The position numbers and the translations under genes are program-made. The notes beneath the pieces were generated by a model. That model saw only the letters and a program-made list of their open reading frames with translations. It was not told the origin of the DNA and made no database searches. A stretch of DNA of 44,410 nucleotides from Anaerolineae bacterium (GTDB taxonomy: Bacteria; Chloroflexota; Anaerolineae; J102): positions 1 through 44,410 of the forward strand of contig JALWZT010000269.1 in assembly GCA_027002405.1 (NCBI GenBank), in the 5' to 3' direction. Positions 18,537 through 27,458 of the stretch are shown here, in pieces; position 1 is the stretch's first letter, and each line of letters begins with the position of its first letter.

Positions 18537-20105
18537 CTATCTTCGAAGCAAGCGTCTGAAGCGTTTAGAGAGGGCCGCGATCATCATTTGATCGTCCTCG
18601 CTCCAGCCCATCAGCATAAGCGCGGCCAGGTAAATCCCCGCGATGAGGCCGGTAGCCAGGATGAGAGCAGGCAGGCCCGTGATGGGCGCGTGGCGGGCAA
18701 AGAGCCATCCTACCAGGCCCGCGGGGATGGCCGCGGCCAAGGGGCGTAGGGTATGCCGGTTGTAGGGGTGAATCCCCAGCAAATAGCGCACTTCGCCTAG
18801 ATTGACCAGGTTCACAATCATCATGCTGAGCATGCCCGCGGCCGCGGCGCCTACAATCCCCCATTGCGGGATCAGCAGAAAGTCTAGCCCCAGCGCAATC
18901 AGCAGGGTGAGGAACGCGTTGAAAAGGGCCAGTTGGGAATATCCTGCCATGAGGATCATCACGCCTACCGAGCCGGTGCCCACGTTGACTAATGTGCTGA
19001 AGCTGAGAATGCGTAGCACGTCTACACCGGCCGCGAAATCGTGGCCAAAGAATCCGATGAATTCGGGCGCGTACAGGAAAAGAACCAGGATCAAGGGGAG
19101 GGCGGTCATGGTCACCCAGCGGGTCACCAACTTGAACAGGGCGCCCAGGCGTTCCATCTCGCCCCGATGGTGTAGGTCCGCGATCACGGGAGCGAAGATG
19201 GCGTTGAACGCGGTGAGTACCATCGCGGGCAGGGTGGCGAAACGCATGGCCGCGTTGTAAATGCCCGAGGCATCGGCCTGGTTGTAGATGCCCAATACCA
19301 TGATCTCGGTGCGGCCGTTGAGGTAGACCAGAACGCTGGAAAGCAGCAAGGGAAAGGAGTAAATCATGAGTTCTTTGACCAGGCCCGCTTCCTGGGAGGG
19401 ATGCATGGTGCGAGTGTAATGTCGGGCCAGCCGAAAGAGAAAATAGAGGGCCAGGATCCCCCCTAATATCTGAGCCCCTGCGAAAGCCAGGGTGGGGGTC
19501 AGGGCGCTGACGCCAAAGACCAGGAAAAGGGCCAGCGCGGCCAGGAGTTTGGTAAGGGGGATGAGGGTGCTGGGAATGAGCGCGCGGTAGCGCATGGTGC
19601 GAAAGGCCTGGGTGCCCGCAACCCCGATGCTCACCATGACCATGGCCGGAAGCGCCAGCGCAAAGATGGGGAATAGTTCCAGTAAGTAGGTTTTGTCGGT
19701 CCAACGAAAGAGCTTGAGGAAGAATTGGGGGCGCACGGCCAGGACAATGGCCACCGTGGTACTGACCAGAAGCCCTACGCCAATGGCGGTGAGGATCACC
19801 TGCCAGATGCCACCGCCATCCCCCGCCCGACGTTTGATGCTCACATAGCGGATCGTGCCCCGGTCCAGCCCCATGACCGAGAACCGAGAAAGCAAGGTCA
19901 CCGTGGTGACGCCCAGGGTATAAAAGCCAAAGGCTTTGGCCCCCACCATGCGGGCCACCAACAGGGTGAAGAGAAAGTTGAGGAAGTAGTAGAGTAGATT
20001 GCCACCCAGGCCCAGGCCCGCGCCGCGCGCGATCTGCCCCACTTCGACGGCAATGTCGGAGGGAGATGAGGAGGTTACGGGAGAGGCGGAGGGCTTGGTG
20101 GTCAA
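18537..20105 (-). CDS. polysaccharide biosynthesis flippase (Wzx/MATE-like)
   Basis: 522 aa polytopic; GGNLLYYFLNFLFTLLVARMVGAKAFGFYTLGVTTVTLLSRFSVMGLDRGTIRYVS. Confidence 0.88.
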   Translation of the reverse strand: MTTKPSASPVTSSSPSDIAVEVGQIARGAGLGLGGNLLYYFLNFLFTLLVARMVGAKAFGFYTLGVTTVTLLSRFSVMGLDRGTIRYVSIKRRAGDGGGIWQVILTAIGVGLLVSTTVAIVLAVRPQFFLKLFRWTDKTYLLELFPIFALALPAMVMVSIGVAGTQAFRTMRYRALIPSTLIPLTKLLAALALFLVFGVSALTPTLAFAGAQILGGILALYFLFRLARHYTRTMHPSQEAGLVKELMIYSFPLLLSSVLVYLNGRTEIMVLGIYNQADASGIYNAAMRFATLPAMVLTAFNAIFAPVIADLHHRGEMERLGALFKLVTRWVTMTALPLILVLFLYAPEFIGFFGHDFAAGVDVLRILSFSTLVNVGTGSVGVMILMAGYSQLALFNAFLTLLIALGLDFLLIPQWGIVGAAAAGMLSMMIVNLVNLGEVRYLLGIHPYNRHTLRPLAAAIPAGLVGWLFARHAPITGLPALILATGLIAGIYLAALMLMGWSEDDQMMIAALSKRFRRLLRR

Positions 20106-20944
20106 AGGGCCTGGGGAAGGTAGGGACCAACGACGTTGTGCAAGCGCCCGATGCTCTGGATTTCCACGACGATCTCATCCCCCGGTTTGAGGAATGTCGG
20201 AGGGTCTCGGAAGACACCCACGCCACCTGGTGTGCCTGTGGTGATGATGTCTCCTGGTTCCAGGGTAAACGCCCGGGAACAGAAGGCAATGAGCTTGGGC
20301 ACTGTGTGGATGAGTTGCCGGGTGTTGCTTTCCTGGCGTAGTTCACCATTCACCCAGCAGCGGATATCCAGGGTGTGGGGGTCTGGGATCTCGTCCGGCG
20401 TGACCATGACGGGCCCCATGGGCGCGAAGGTATCCAGGCTTTTGCCCCGAACCCATTGTTTATCCCGGCGTTGCAGGTCTCGGGCGGTGACGTCATTCAG
20501 GCACGTGTAGCCCGCCACATAGGCATAGGCGTCGTCTTCTGATACCCGGTAGGCTCGTTTGCCGATGACCACCGCCAGTTCGGCCTCGTAGTCTACCTTC
20601 GACGTTAGTTCGGGGTCCCAACGGATCGGACCATGGGGGTGGTTGACGGCTGTGGAGAACTTGGTAAATAGGGTGGGTTCAGCAGGGGGGGTGAGCCCTT
20701 GTTCCAGACAATGGTCCAGATAGTTTAGGCCCACGGCCACGATTTTGCCCGGTTTGAGGATGGGCGCGAGGAGCTGGACGTCATCCAGAGGGATGGGATG
20801 CGCCGCGGCCGCGGCTTCGGCGACTTGATCCATGCCGGACTGGATGAGTGCATGGACATCAGGCCAGGGTAAGGGCAGGACTTTGTCTCCTTCCTGCAGT
20901 CCGGCCATGACATCATGTTGGTAACGAAAGGTGAGGAGTCGCAT
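20102..20944 (-). CDS. fumarylacetoacetate hydrolase family protein
   Basis: IVAVGLNYLDHCLEQG, EAELAVVIGKRAYRVSEDDAYAYVAGYTCLNDVTARDLQ, DIITTGTPGGVGVFRDPP; 4-bp overlap with the flippase. Confidence 0.92.
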   Translation of the reverse strand: MRLLTFRYQHDVMAGLQEGDKVLPLPWPDVHALIQSGMDQVAEAAAAAHPIPLDDVQLLAPILKPGKIVAVGLNYLDHCLEQGLTPPAEPTLFTKFSTAVNHPHGPIRWDPELTSKVDYEAELAVVIGKRAYRVSEDDAYAYVAGYTCLNDVTARDLQRRDKQWVRGKSLDTFAPMGPVMVTPDEIPDPHTLDIRCWVNGELRQESNTRQLIHTVPKLIAFCSRAFTLEPGDIITTGTPGGVGVFRDPPTFLKPGDEIVVEIQSIGRLHNVVGPYLPQAL

Positions 20945-20989
20945 GGGCTTGGTAACCGTCTAAAAATTAGTTTCCGTTTTTGTACTCAT

Positions 20990-21115
20990 CGACTGAAGTC
21001 GAACACTTAAGGCCTGCGGCCAATGGACGGCCTCCGCCGTCCACAGTTTTCCGGTCGACGAAGGTCGACCATCGGCGCGAAGCGCCTAAAGAGCTCGAGT
21101 TTACTCGGTCAGTGT
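20990..21115. repeat. cluster of consecutive short perfect hairpins
   Basis: CGACTgaAGTCG; GGCCtgcGGCC; GGACGGcctCCGCCGTCC; GGTCGACgaaGGTCGACC; GGCGCgaaGCGCC; CGAGTttACTCG. Confidence 0.85.
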
Positions 21116-21167
21116 CGAGGCAAAAAAGGAAGTTATTTATGGACGCTCACTTGGTGGGAAAGGTGGT

Positions 21168-22118
21168 TTATCGTTCTCGAACAGGGATGTGCTCCAATTG
21201 GAAACGAGGATCGCGACGGAGGGTTTCGCGCAGGCCCTCTTCCAAAGACCATTGGGGTCGGTACCCCAGCAGTTTTTCCGCTTTTTCGATATCGGCCACC
21301 AGGCGCCGTACACCCCCTGATTGTTCCTGATTATAGAGCACATGGGCCCGACGCCCAATGACCTCTTCCATTAAGGCGATGAGCTCTTCCACGCTGGTTT
21401 CGACGCCCGAACCGATGTTGATCACTTGCCCGTCGATCCCCTCTCGCTCCCCGGCCGTGATAAGGGCATCCACCACATCCTCCACATAGACGTAATCTCG
21501 GGTTTGTTTTCCTGTCCCAAAGACCACGACGGATCCGCCCCGGAGGATGCGATCCAAAAATTGGGGCACCACAGGTGGATAGGCCGGGGGCAAAGCTTGT
21601 CCCGGGCCATAGGCATTGAAGATGCGGAGGGCTACGGCCTCGATGCCATAATGGCGGCCTAGGGTGAAAATATAATGTTCAGAGGCCAGCTTACTGACCG
21701 CATAGGGGGTGCGCAGGTCAGGAAGGACCTGCTCATCGACGGGTTGACGTTTTTGGTCCCCATAAATGGTGCCCGAAGAAGCCAGCACCACTCGCCGAGT
21801 GCCCAGGGAACGCATCGCCTCCATCAGGGTGACGGTTCCCCCCACATTCACATCATTGTATTCTCGCGGATAGAGGATGGATTGCGGCAGGGAGACTTTC
21901 GCGGCCAGGTGATAGACCACATGGATGTCATGGAGCAGGGTCCACAATTTGGGTTGATCTCGCACGTCGCCGCGGGTGAACAGGATGCGAGGGTCCAGGG
22001 CTTCCTTTTCGCCCGCGCTTAGGTCGTCGATCACCCGGACATTATGGCCTTGGGCCACCAGTTTATTAGCCAGATGTCGCCCGAGAAAACCAGCGCCGCC
22101 AGTGATGAGGTAATTCAT
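21168..22118 (-). CDS. NAD-dependent NDP-sugar epimerase/dehydratase
   Basis: MNYLITGGAGFLGRHLANKLVAQGHNVRVIDDLS; YAVSKLASEHYIF; start at 22118. Confidence 0.92.
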   Translation of the reverse strand: MNYLITGGAGFLGRHLANKLVAQGHNVRVIDDLSAGEKEALDPRILFTRGDVRDQPKLWTLLHDIHVVYHLAAKVSLPQSILYPREYNDVNVGGTVTLMEAMRSLGTRRVVLASSGTIYGDQKRQPVDEQVLPDLRTPYAVSKLASEHYIFTLGRHYGIEAVALRIFNAYGPGQALPPAYPPVVPQFLDRILRGGSVVVFGTGKQTRDYVYVEDVVDALITAGEREGIDGQVINIGSGVETSVEELIALMEEVIGRRAHVLYNQEQSGGVRRLVADIEKAEKLLGYRPQWSLEEGLRETLRRDPRFQLEHIPVRER

Positions 22119-22199
22119 AGTCGGGAAATCATGAATATGGAATTCAGATGGGAGCAATGGCCCGCACGGGGTCGGTTCATTATATCATAACTTTGATTA

Positions 22200-22460
22200 C
22201 GTCATGCTGAGCGACTGGAGGGAGCGAAAGCCTGCCCTGAGGAATCGAAGGGCATCTAGCGAGCGAAGCGAGCGCCATGCCGTGGTTTTTGCGCTTCGCT
22301 CCCTCGGAATGACGTCGCACGGCTCTACTGAACACTGAACACTGATTACTGATGACTGATGACTGATCACTGATTACTCCTGCTCGCTCGCGCCTAACCT
22401 CGGCCTCACAATCCTCAATCCTAATCCTAATCCTAATCCTAATCCTGATCCTATTTACGG
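22200..22460. repeat. composite repeat block: palindromic element (22200-22314), heptamers (22327-22379), GGATTA module
   Basis: Reverse-orientation version of modules at 6.5-8.1 kb; four uninterrupted AATCCT units. Confidence 0.85.
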
Positions 22461-22465
22461 AGATT

Positions 22466-23020
22466 CTATGACTCGTCGGGGTGGGACATGAAGATCCGTT
22501 TGCGCGGGCGTTTGGCGCGAGGTTTGCGGCCCCAAAACCACCATCCCATCAACAATACCACCAGGGTGGCGAGAGCAGCCAGGCGGATGTAGGTTTTGTT
22601 GATGGGCGCGGGCTGGATTTCCAACGGGAAGGAGGCCCGGCTTTCCCAACCTGCTTCCTGGACCTGAAGTTCGATGGTCCAGGTCCCTGCATAGGGGATT
22701 TGGAAATCGGTGTCGTAGAAGTAAGGGATGGCCGCGTCTTCATGGGCCATAGGAGCCTGGATTTCATCGCCATGGGGGGACCGGGCGTAGACCGTGATCA
22801 TCGGTTCGGTGACTGGCTCTCCGGTATCGGTGCGGGCCAGCGCGGCTGTGACGTGAAGTTCGCCCACTTGGGGAGGGTCCGGCTGGGTCCAGACCGAAAG
22901 CCAATAGGGGCCCAAGGGCTCATTGACCAGGCGGGGGGTGCCTCCACCATGGGCCCAAGCCACCGGCATCACGAGCAACCAGGCTGCCAGGGTGAAAAGA
23001 AGGAGTCGTCGAGGGTCCAT
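22466..23020 (-). CDS. signal-peptide, C-terminally anchored protein, YtkA/FixH-like
   Basis: Signal peptide LLLFTLAAWLLVMPVAWAHGG; beta-rich ectodomain ...YFYDTDFQIPYAGTWTIELQV...; C-terminal TM LAALATLVVLLMGWWFWGRKPRAKRPRKR. Confidence 0.6.
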   Translation of the reverse strand: MDPRRLLLFTLAAWLLVMPVAWAHGGGTPRLVNEPLGPYWLSVWTQPDPPQVGELHVTAALARTDTGEPVTEPMITVYARSPHGDEIQAPMAHEDAAIPYFYDTDFQIPYAGTWTIELQVQEAGWESRASFPLEIQPAPINKTYIRLAALATLVVLLMGWWFWGRKPRAKRPRKRIFMSHPDES

Positions 23021-23079
23021 GGGCCTTATTATAACGGGAATCGGGGCTTTTGATGAATCGCGAGGGAAATAGAGTACTC

Positions 23080-23960
23080 AGTCACCATGAGCAATGGCTC
23101 ACCACATAACGATGAGAATAGGAACGCAGTTTGCAGGTTTGCAAGTGGCAAGTGGCAGGTGGGGAGAACGCAGATTTGCGCAGATGCTTTTTTTTTGATT
23201 TTATCTGGGTGAATCTGCCTTTATCAGCGTTCATCTGCGTCCTCTATTTTCAAAGCAGTCCAACGGCAGGCTCGCCCGCGCCGATACCGACGAAAATGCC
23301 TCGCGGCCAGGCTGGCGGTCCTGAAACGTGATGCGTAATGCGTGATGCGTAAGCCTCTCAGTTTCACGTTTCACGTTTCACGCATCACGCCCGTTGTCGC
23401 CTCGCTCAACGTTGTCCTGACGATCCTCAATCCTAATCCTGATCCGAATCCTATTTTCATAGCAGGCACCACGCGCGGCGGCGCGCCGATACGGACGAAA
23501 ATGGGAACGCAGATTTGCGCCGATGCTCCGCAACGCAGATTTTCGCAGATATTCGTCATGCTGAGCGACCGAAGGGAGCGAAGCATCTAGCGAGCGAAGC
23601 GAGCGCCATGCCGTGGTTTTTTGCGCTTCGCTAGATTCCTCGGTCGCTGCGCTCCCTCGGAATGACGTCGCACGGCGCTACTGAACACTGATTACTGATC
23701 ACTGATCACTGATTACTCTATTTACGGAACAGTCGAACGGCTGGCTCGCCCGCGCCGATACCGATGAAAATGGGAACGCAGATTGACGCAGATTTCCACT
23801 GATTACTGATAACTGATCACTGATTACTTTTTTCATAGCAGCCGACCGAAGTGGCGTCTGCCACGCCCGCCCGGCGATGAAGTCGCCGGGCTATAGAACG
23901 GCGCCGGATGAATCCGGCTAGCCCCGCAACTGATTACTGATGACTGATCACTGATTACTC
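23080..23960. repeat. large composite repeat block between YtkA-like and glycosyltransferase genes
   Basis: Contains all spacer modules: GGTGAGC, AATCTGCG, GCGCCGATACCGA, ACGTTTCACG/GGATTA, palindromic element 23554-23667, heptamers 23679-23716 and 23799-23828. Confidence 0.85.
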
Positions 23961-24024
23961 GTGCTCGCGCCTAACCTCGGCCTAACAATCCTCAATCCTA
24001 ATCCTGATCCTACTTACGGAACAG
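23841..24024. repeat. 184-bp composite intergenic repeat, copy 2
   Basis: Near-identical to 1794-1977. Confidence 0.9.
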
Positions 24025-25224
24025 CGCCTCCAATTTGGGGATGATCACCGACCAATCGTAGTGCTGGGCCACAAAGGCCCGCCCGCGCCATCCCATGCCC
24101 CGGGCTTTTTGGGGATGTTCCAACAGATGGATAACGGCTCGGGCAAAGCTTTCGGGGGTATCTGCCAGGAGCACATGGGTTTCATGGGCCACAGGGATGC
24201 CATCCGCACCCAAATGGGTGGAAACCACGGGTTTGGCCAGGGCCAGGGCTTCCAGAATTTTGAACCGGGTGCCTCCCCCGGCCAACAGAGGAACCACGTA
24301 GACATCCGCCTGCACGATGTAAGGCCGCACATCGGGCACCTGGCCCGTGATGGTCACATCCTCGCGGTTATGCAGGGATTTCAGTCGTGGGTGGGGGTTA
24401 CGACCCACCACCCAAAAGTGGCCGTGAACCCCAAGCCGACGCAGGATGGGCATGACCTGTTGCGCAAACCACCATACCGCGTCCACATTGGGCCGGAAGT
24501 CCATCTTGCCCGTAAAGACCCAATGCGGCCCGGGCCCCTGGAGCACTCGCGGGAAAGTTTGGTCCGGCTGGTAGGAAGCCATGTCCACCCCATTGCTGAC
24601 CACGGCCATGGGGGTGGCAGGGCCCAAACCATGCAAGAAGGCCGCGTCCGGTTCGCTGACGGCAGCCACCCCGTCCACGGCCCGAATGAGCCGGGTTTCG
24701 TAACGGCGGAGCTTGAGGGTTTGAATCAGGGAATACGCGGCCGCGGGCCAACGCGCGGGGCGGCGGATGTCGGCCAGGGCGGCACGTTTTTGCAACAAGG
24801 TTTCTGCATTGTGCGCATCGTAGATGACCCGGCCCGGAAGGGCCTGGCTTTCCCGCAGGGCAAAAAAATAAGGGGCCATCTCGATCCCTTCAATGAGCAG
24901 CACGTCGGGTTGGATGCGCTGCACACATTGACGCAGGGCTTGAAAACTGACCGGGTGCCACAGGCGCCGGGCCATGTCGGGAAGCGGGGTGGTGAACAGG
25001 TCCCGCAATCGTGCCGCGGTGCTGCGCTGCGGCTGAGGGCCGGTGGTCACCGACGCGGCCCACTTGCTGACTGGGCCTGCTTCTGGATCATCCCCTGGGC
25101 CCAACAAGCTGAACAGATGCACCTGATGGTTTTGGGCCAGGCCGCGCAAGATGTGAAAATTACGCAGGGTGGTCCCCTGGTGCGTGGGCCAGGGGAACTG
25201 GGGGGTGAGCTGCAGGATTCGCAT
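24010..25224 (-). CDS. group 1 / family 4 glycosyltransferase
   Basis: MRILQLTPQFPWPTHQGTTLRNFHILRGLA; VFTGKMDFRPNVDAVWWF; LLAGGGTRFKILEALALAKPVVSTHLGADGI. Confidence 0.9.
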   Translation of the reverse strand: MRILQLTPQFPWPTHQGTTLRNFHILRGLAQNHQVHLFSLLGPGDDPEAGPVSKWAASVTTGPQPQRSTAARLRDLFTTPLPDMARRLWHPVSFQALRQCVQRIQPDVLLIEGIEMAPYFFALRESQALPGRVIYDAHNAETLLQKRAALADIRRPARWPAAAYSLIQTLKLRRYETRLIRAVDGVAAVSEPDAAFLHGLGPATPMAVVSNGVDMASYQPDQTFPRVLQGPGPHWVFTGKMDFRPNVDAVWWFAQQVMPILRRLGVHGHFWVVGRNPHPRLKSLHNREDVTITGQVPDVRPYIVQADVYVVPLLAGGGTRFKILEALALAKPVVSTHLGADGIPVAHETHVLLADTPESFARAVIHLLEHPQKARGMGWRGRAFVAQHYDWSVIIPKLEALFRK

Positions 25225-25316
25225 GGGCGTATCATACGCGAGAAACAAAGGTCCCGTCAACTTGGCGCGGCCAGGCCATTCAAGTATTTGACAAGCCATC
25301 CCCTTTTGCGTACCCT

Positions 25317-27431
25317 ATGGAAGCCCCACGCGTCTTATGGCGTCGTGGTTTCAACCTGGTGCGTCTTATGGCGCATACCGATGATGAAATCGAGGTCTTT
25401 ATGGATCATTCCATGGAACAAATCGCGGTTTTTATTGATTTTGAAAATATCGCCCGATGGGCAGAAGAGGTTTTCCTGGATTTTGAACTAACCCCAGTCA
25501 TCGAGTACCTGCAAAGCCGTGGGGCCCTGGTCATTAAACGGGCGTATGGGGATTGGAGCCGATTCGCCCATTATCGGGATGAGATGATGGATAATGCGTT
25601 TGATCTCATCCAGATGTACAGCATCCGCGCGGGCAAAAACCGGGCGGATATCCGCATGGCCATGGATGCGTTGGAGATCGCGATGACCCGGCCCCACATT
25701 CGCACCTTTGTCATCATCTCGGGCGATAGCGATTTCGGAGCTTTGGCCAGCAAATTGCGGGAATATGGCAAATACACGTTGGGGATCGGCCCGCGCCAGA
25801 TCACCCACCGGCTGCTGGTTAAATCGTGTGATGAATTCATCTATCTGGAAACCCTGCTGGATGAAAACGCGCTGGTCAGCGAACAGGCGGCCATGGATAT
25901 GGAAGTGGGACGCACCTTGTTGCGGCGGGCTTTGCGGGCCCTGGGGCAGCGGGGCGAATCCCCTGTGGAAGCCCCTCGCCTGCGCCAGGTGATGATTTCG
26001 ATGGATCCTACCTTTAATGAGGCCAATTTCGGTTTTGCGCAATTCAAAGATTGGCTGGCCGCGAATACCGATCTGGTGACGCTCCATGAACAGGATTTCC
26101 GGGTCTACGTCGCGCTCAAGGAGCCGATGCCCACATCCCCTTTGAATACCCCGCCGACTCCTGAAAAGGCTGCTGCTGTCACGTCGAGCGTGAGCCAGAC
26201 TCAGGAGTTGGCCCATCAGTACCGGCAGATTTTTTCCCGGCTAAAGATGGCCGCGGCGGATTTCGCCACCCGGCGGGATGTCTTGCGGGATATCTATCGA
26301 GAACTCAGCGAGCATCCCGGGGAATATACCACCGATAGTTTGCTGGAAGCCTTGCGGGAACGCTACGAACGGCAGGGGTTTGGTCGCAGCAAAACCCTGC
26401 TCCGGCACATCTGGCAGATGGGATTTCGGCAGCGTGCCTTTGATTATGGGGATCAATCGGCCTCGGTGCGCGCGCCCGTGTGGCTGGCGCCCGATATCGA
26501 TAGCGAATCCGCGTTTGTGCGTCGGGCCGAGTCTGGGTTCATTTATGCCGTGATCCACGCCGGTCTGGAAATCAACCTGGAAGAATTGGCGGCCATTCTG
26601 GTCAATGATCGGGACCAGGCCGATTACATCCAAACCCTGCTCCATGAACTCGAAGCCCGAGGGCTTATTGTGCAAGAAAACGGGCGGTATCGTCTGCCCG
26701 GCCGCTCTGATATCCCCTTCTGCGATCACCCCGTGCTGCGCCCGATCTGTCAGGAGATCGAGCATGTCCAATTGCCGGAAAACGTGCCCATCAGCCCGGA
26801 AAAGGCCTTCACCCTGGCCAAACGGGCCATGATTCAACGTTCGCAGGATTTCGCGGCCTCCGCGCGTAGCTATCTCTATGCATGCCGCATTCAATGGCAA
26901 TCGGTCCTGAAGCAAATTCCGGGAGCCAATCTGGAGGATTTGCGTTGGCTCATCGCGTCCTACGCGTCGGTGCGGGCGGGGGAGCTTTCGCAGGTGGATA
27001 AGGATTATGAGCGTTCTCGGGCGTATTACCTGGCCTTTTTCCTTTTGGTTCAGGAAGAAGACCCCTTGTGGAGTCGCATGCGTGGCCTTATCAACCCCAT
27101 GTTGGTGTACTATTGGGCCAACGCGGGGCGAGAACTGGGGGTGGACGTGTCTTCCTGGAATTTGAGCGCGGCCCTGCCCGCGCAGGTAGCCATGCACGCG
27201 GTCACCCACGAAAACCCTGAGTTGGTCAAACGGTGGCGGGAACGCACTCGGGCGCTGGCTCAGGTGAACCCGGGGGTGCTCCAGCGGGTGGTGGAACAAA
27301 TTCGCCACAATTACCCCGACCAGCCCGCGTATCTTCTGGCCGCGGATGAAATTCAGCGGCTGCTGCAGGAGACAGGCGAGAGGCACACCAACCTGCCGAC
27401 TGAAGTCAGCCTTTTGAGTCCCTCGGGCTGA
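25317..27431 (+). CDS. NYN (LabA-like PIN) domain protein with OST-HTH/LOTUS-like domain and long C-terminal region; start uncertain (25317, 25368 or 25401)
   Basis: IAVFIDFENIARWAEE, RADIRMAMDALEIAM, FVIISGDSDFGALASKLREYGKYTLGIG; LRQVMISMDPTFNEANFGFAQFKDWLA. Confidence 0.85.
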   Translation: MEAPRVLWRRGFNLVRLMAHTDDEIEVFMDHSMEQIAVFIDFENIARWAEEVFLDFELTPVIEYLQSRGALVIKRAYGDWSRFAHYRDEMMDNAFDLIQMYSIRAGKNRADIRMAMDALEIAMTRPHIRTFVIISGDSDFGALASKLREYGKYTLGIGPRQITHRLLVKSCDEFIYLETLLDENALVSEQAAMDMEVGRTLLRRALRALGQRGESPVEAPRLRQVMISMDPTFNEANFGFAQFKDWLAANTDLVTLHEQDFRVYVALKEPMPTSPLNTPPTPEKAAAVTSSVSQTQELAHQYRQIFSRLKMAAADFATRRDVLRDIYRELSEHPGEYTTDSLLEALRERYERQGFGRSKTLLRHIWQMGFRQRAFDYGDQSASVRAPVWLAPDIDSESAFVRRAESGFIYAVIHAGLEINLEELAAILVNDRDQADYIQTLLHELEARGLIVQENGRYRLPGRSDIPFCDHPVLRPICQEIEHVQLPENVPISPEKAFTLAKRAMIQRSQDFAASARSYLYACRIQWQSVLKQIPGANLEDLRWLIASYASVRAGELSQVDKDYERSRAYYLAFFLLVQEEDPLWSRMRGLINPMLVYYWANAGRELGVDVSSWNLSAALPAQVAMHAVTHENPELVKRWRERTRALAQVNPGVLQRVVEQIRHNYPDQPAYLLAADEIQRLLQETGERHTNLPTEVSLLSPSG

Positions 27432-27458
27432 AAAGCCTTACCCTTTTCAGGAAAGCCA

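Noticed and set aside
18565-20349. 594-aa minus-strand ORF
   Set aside because: Alternate frame of the flippase gene; low-complexity P/R/H-rich translation.
22327-22379. Heptamer arrays as a CRISPR
   Set aside because: Units are 7 nt and contiguous without spacers; no cas genes nearby.
24061-25491. 476-aa plus-strand ORF
   Set aside because: Antisense to the glycosyltransferase, which has convincing motifs.
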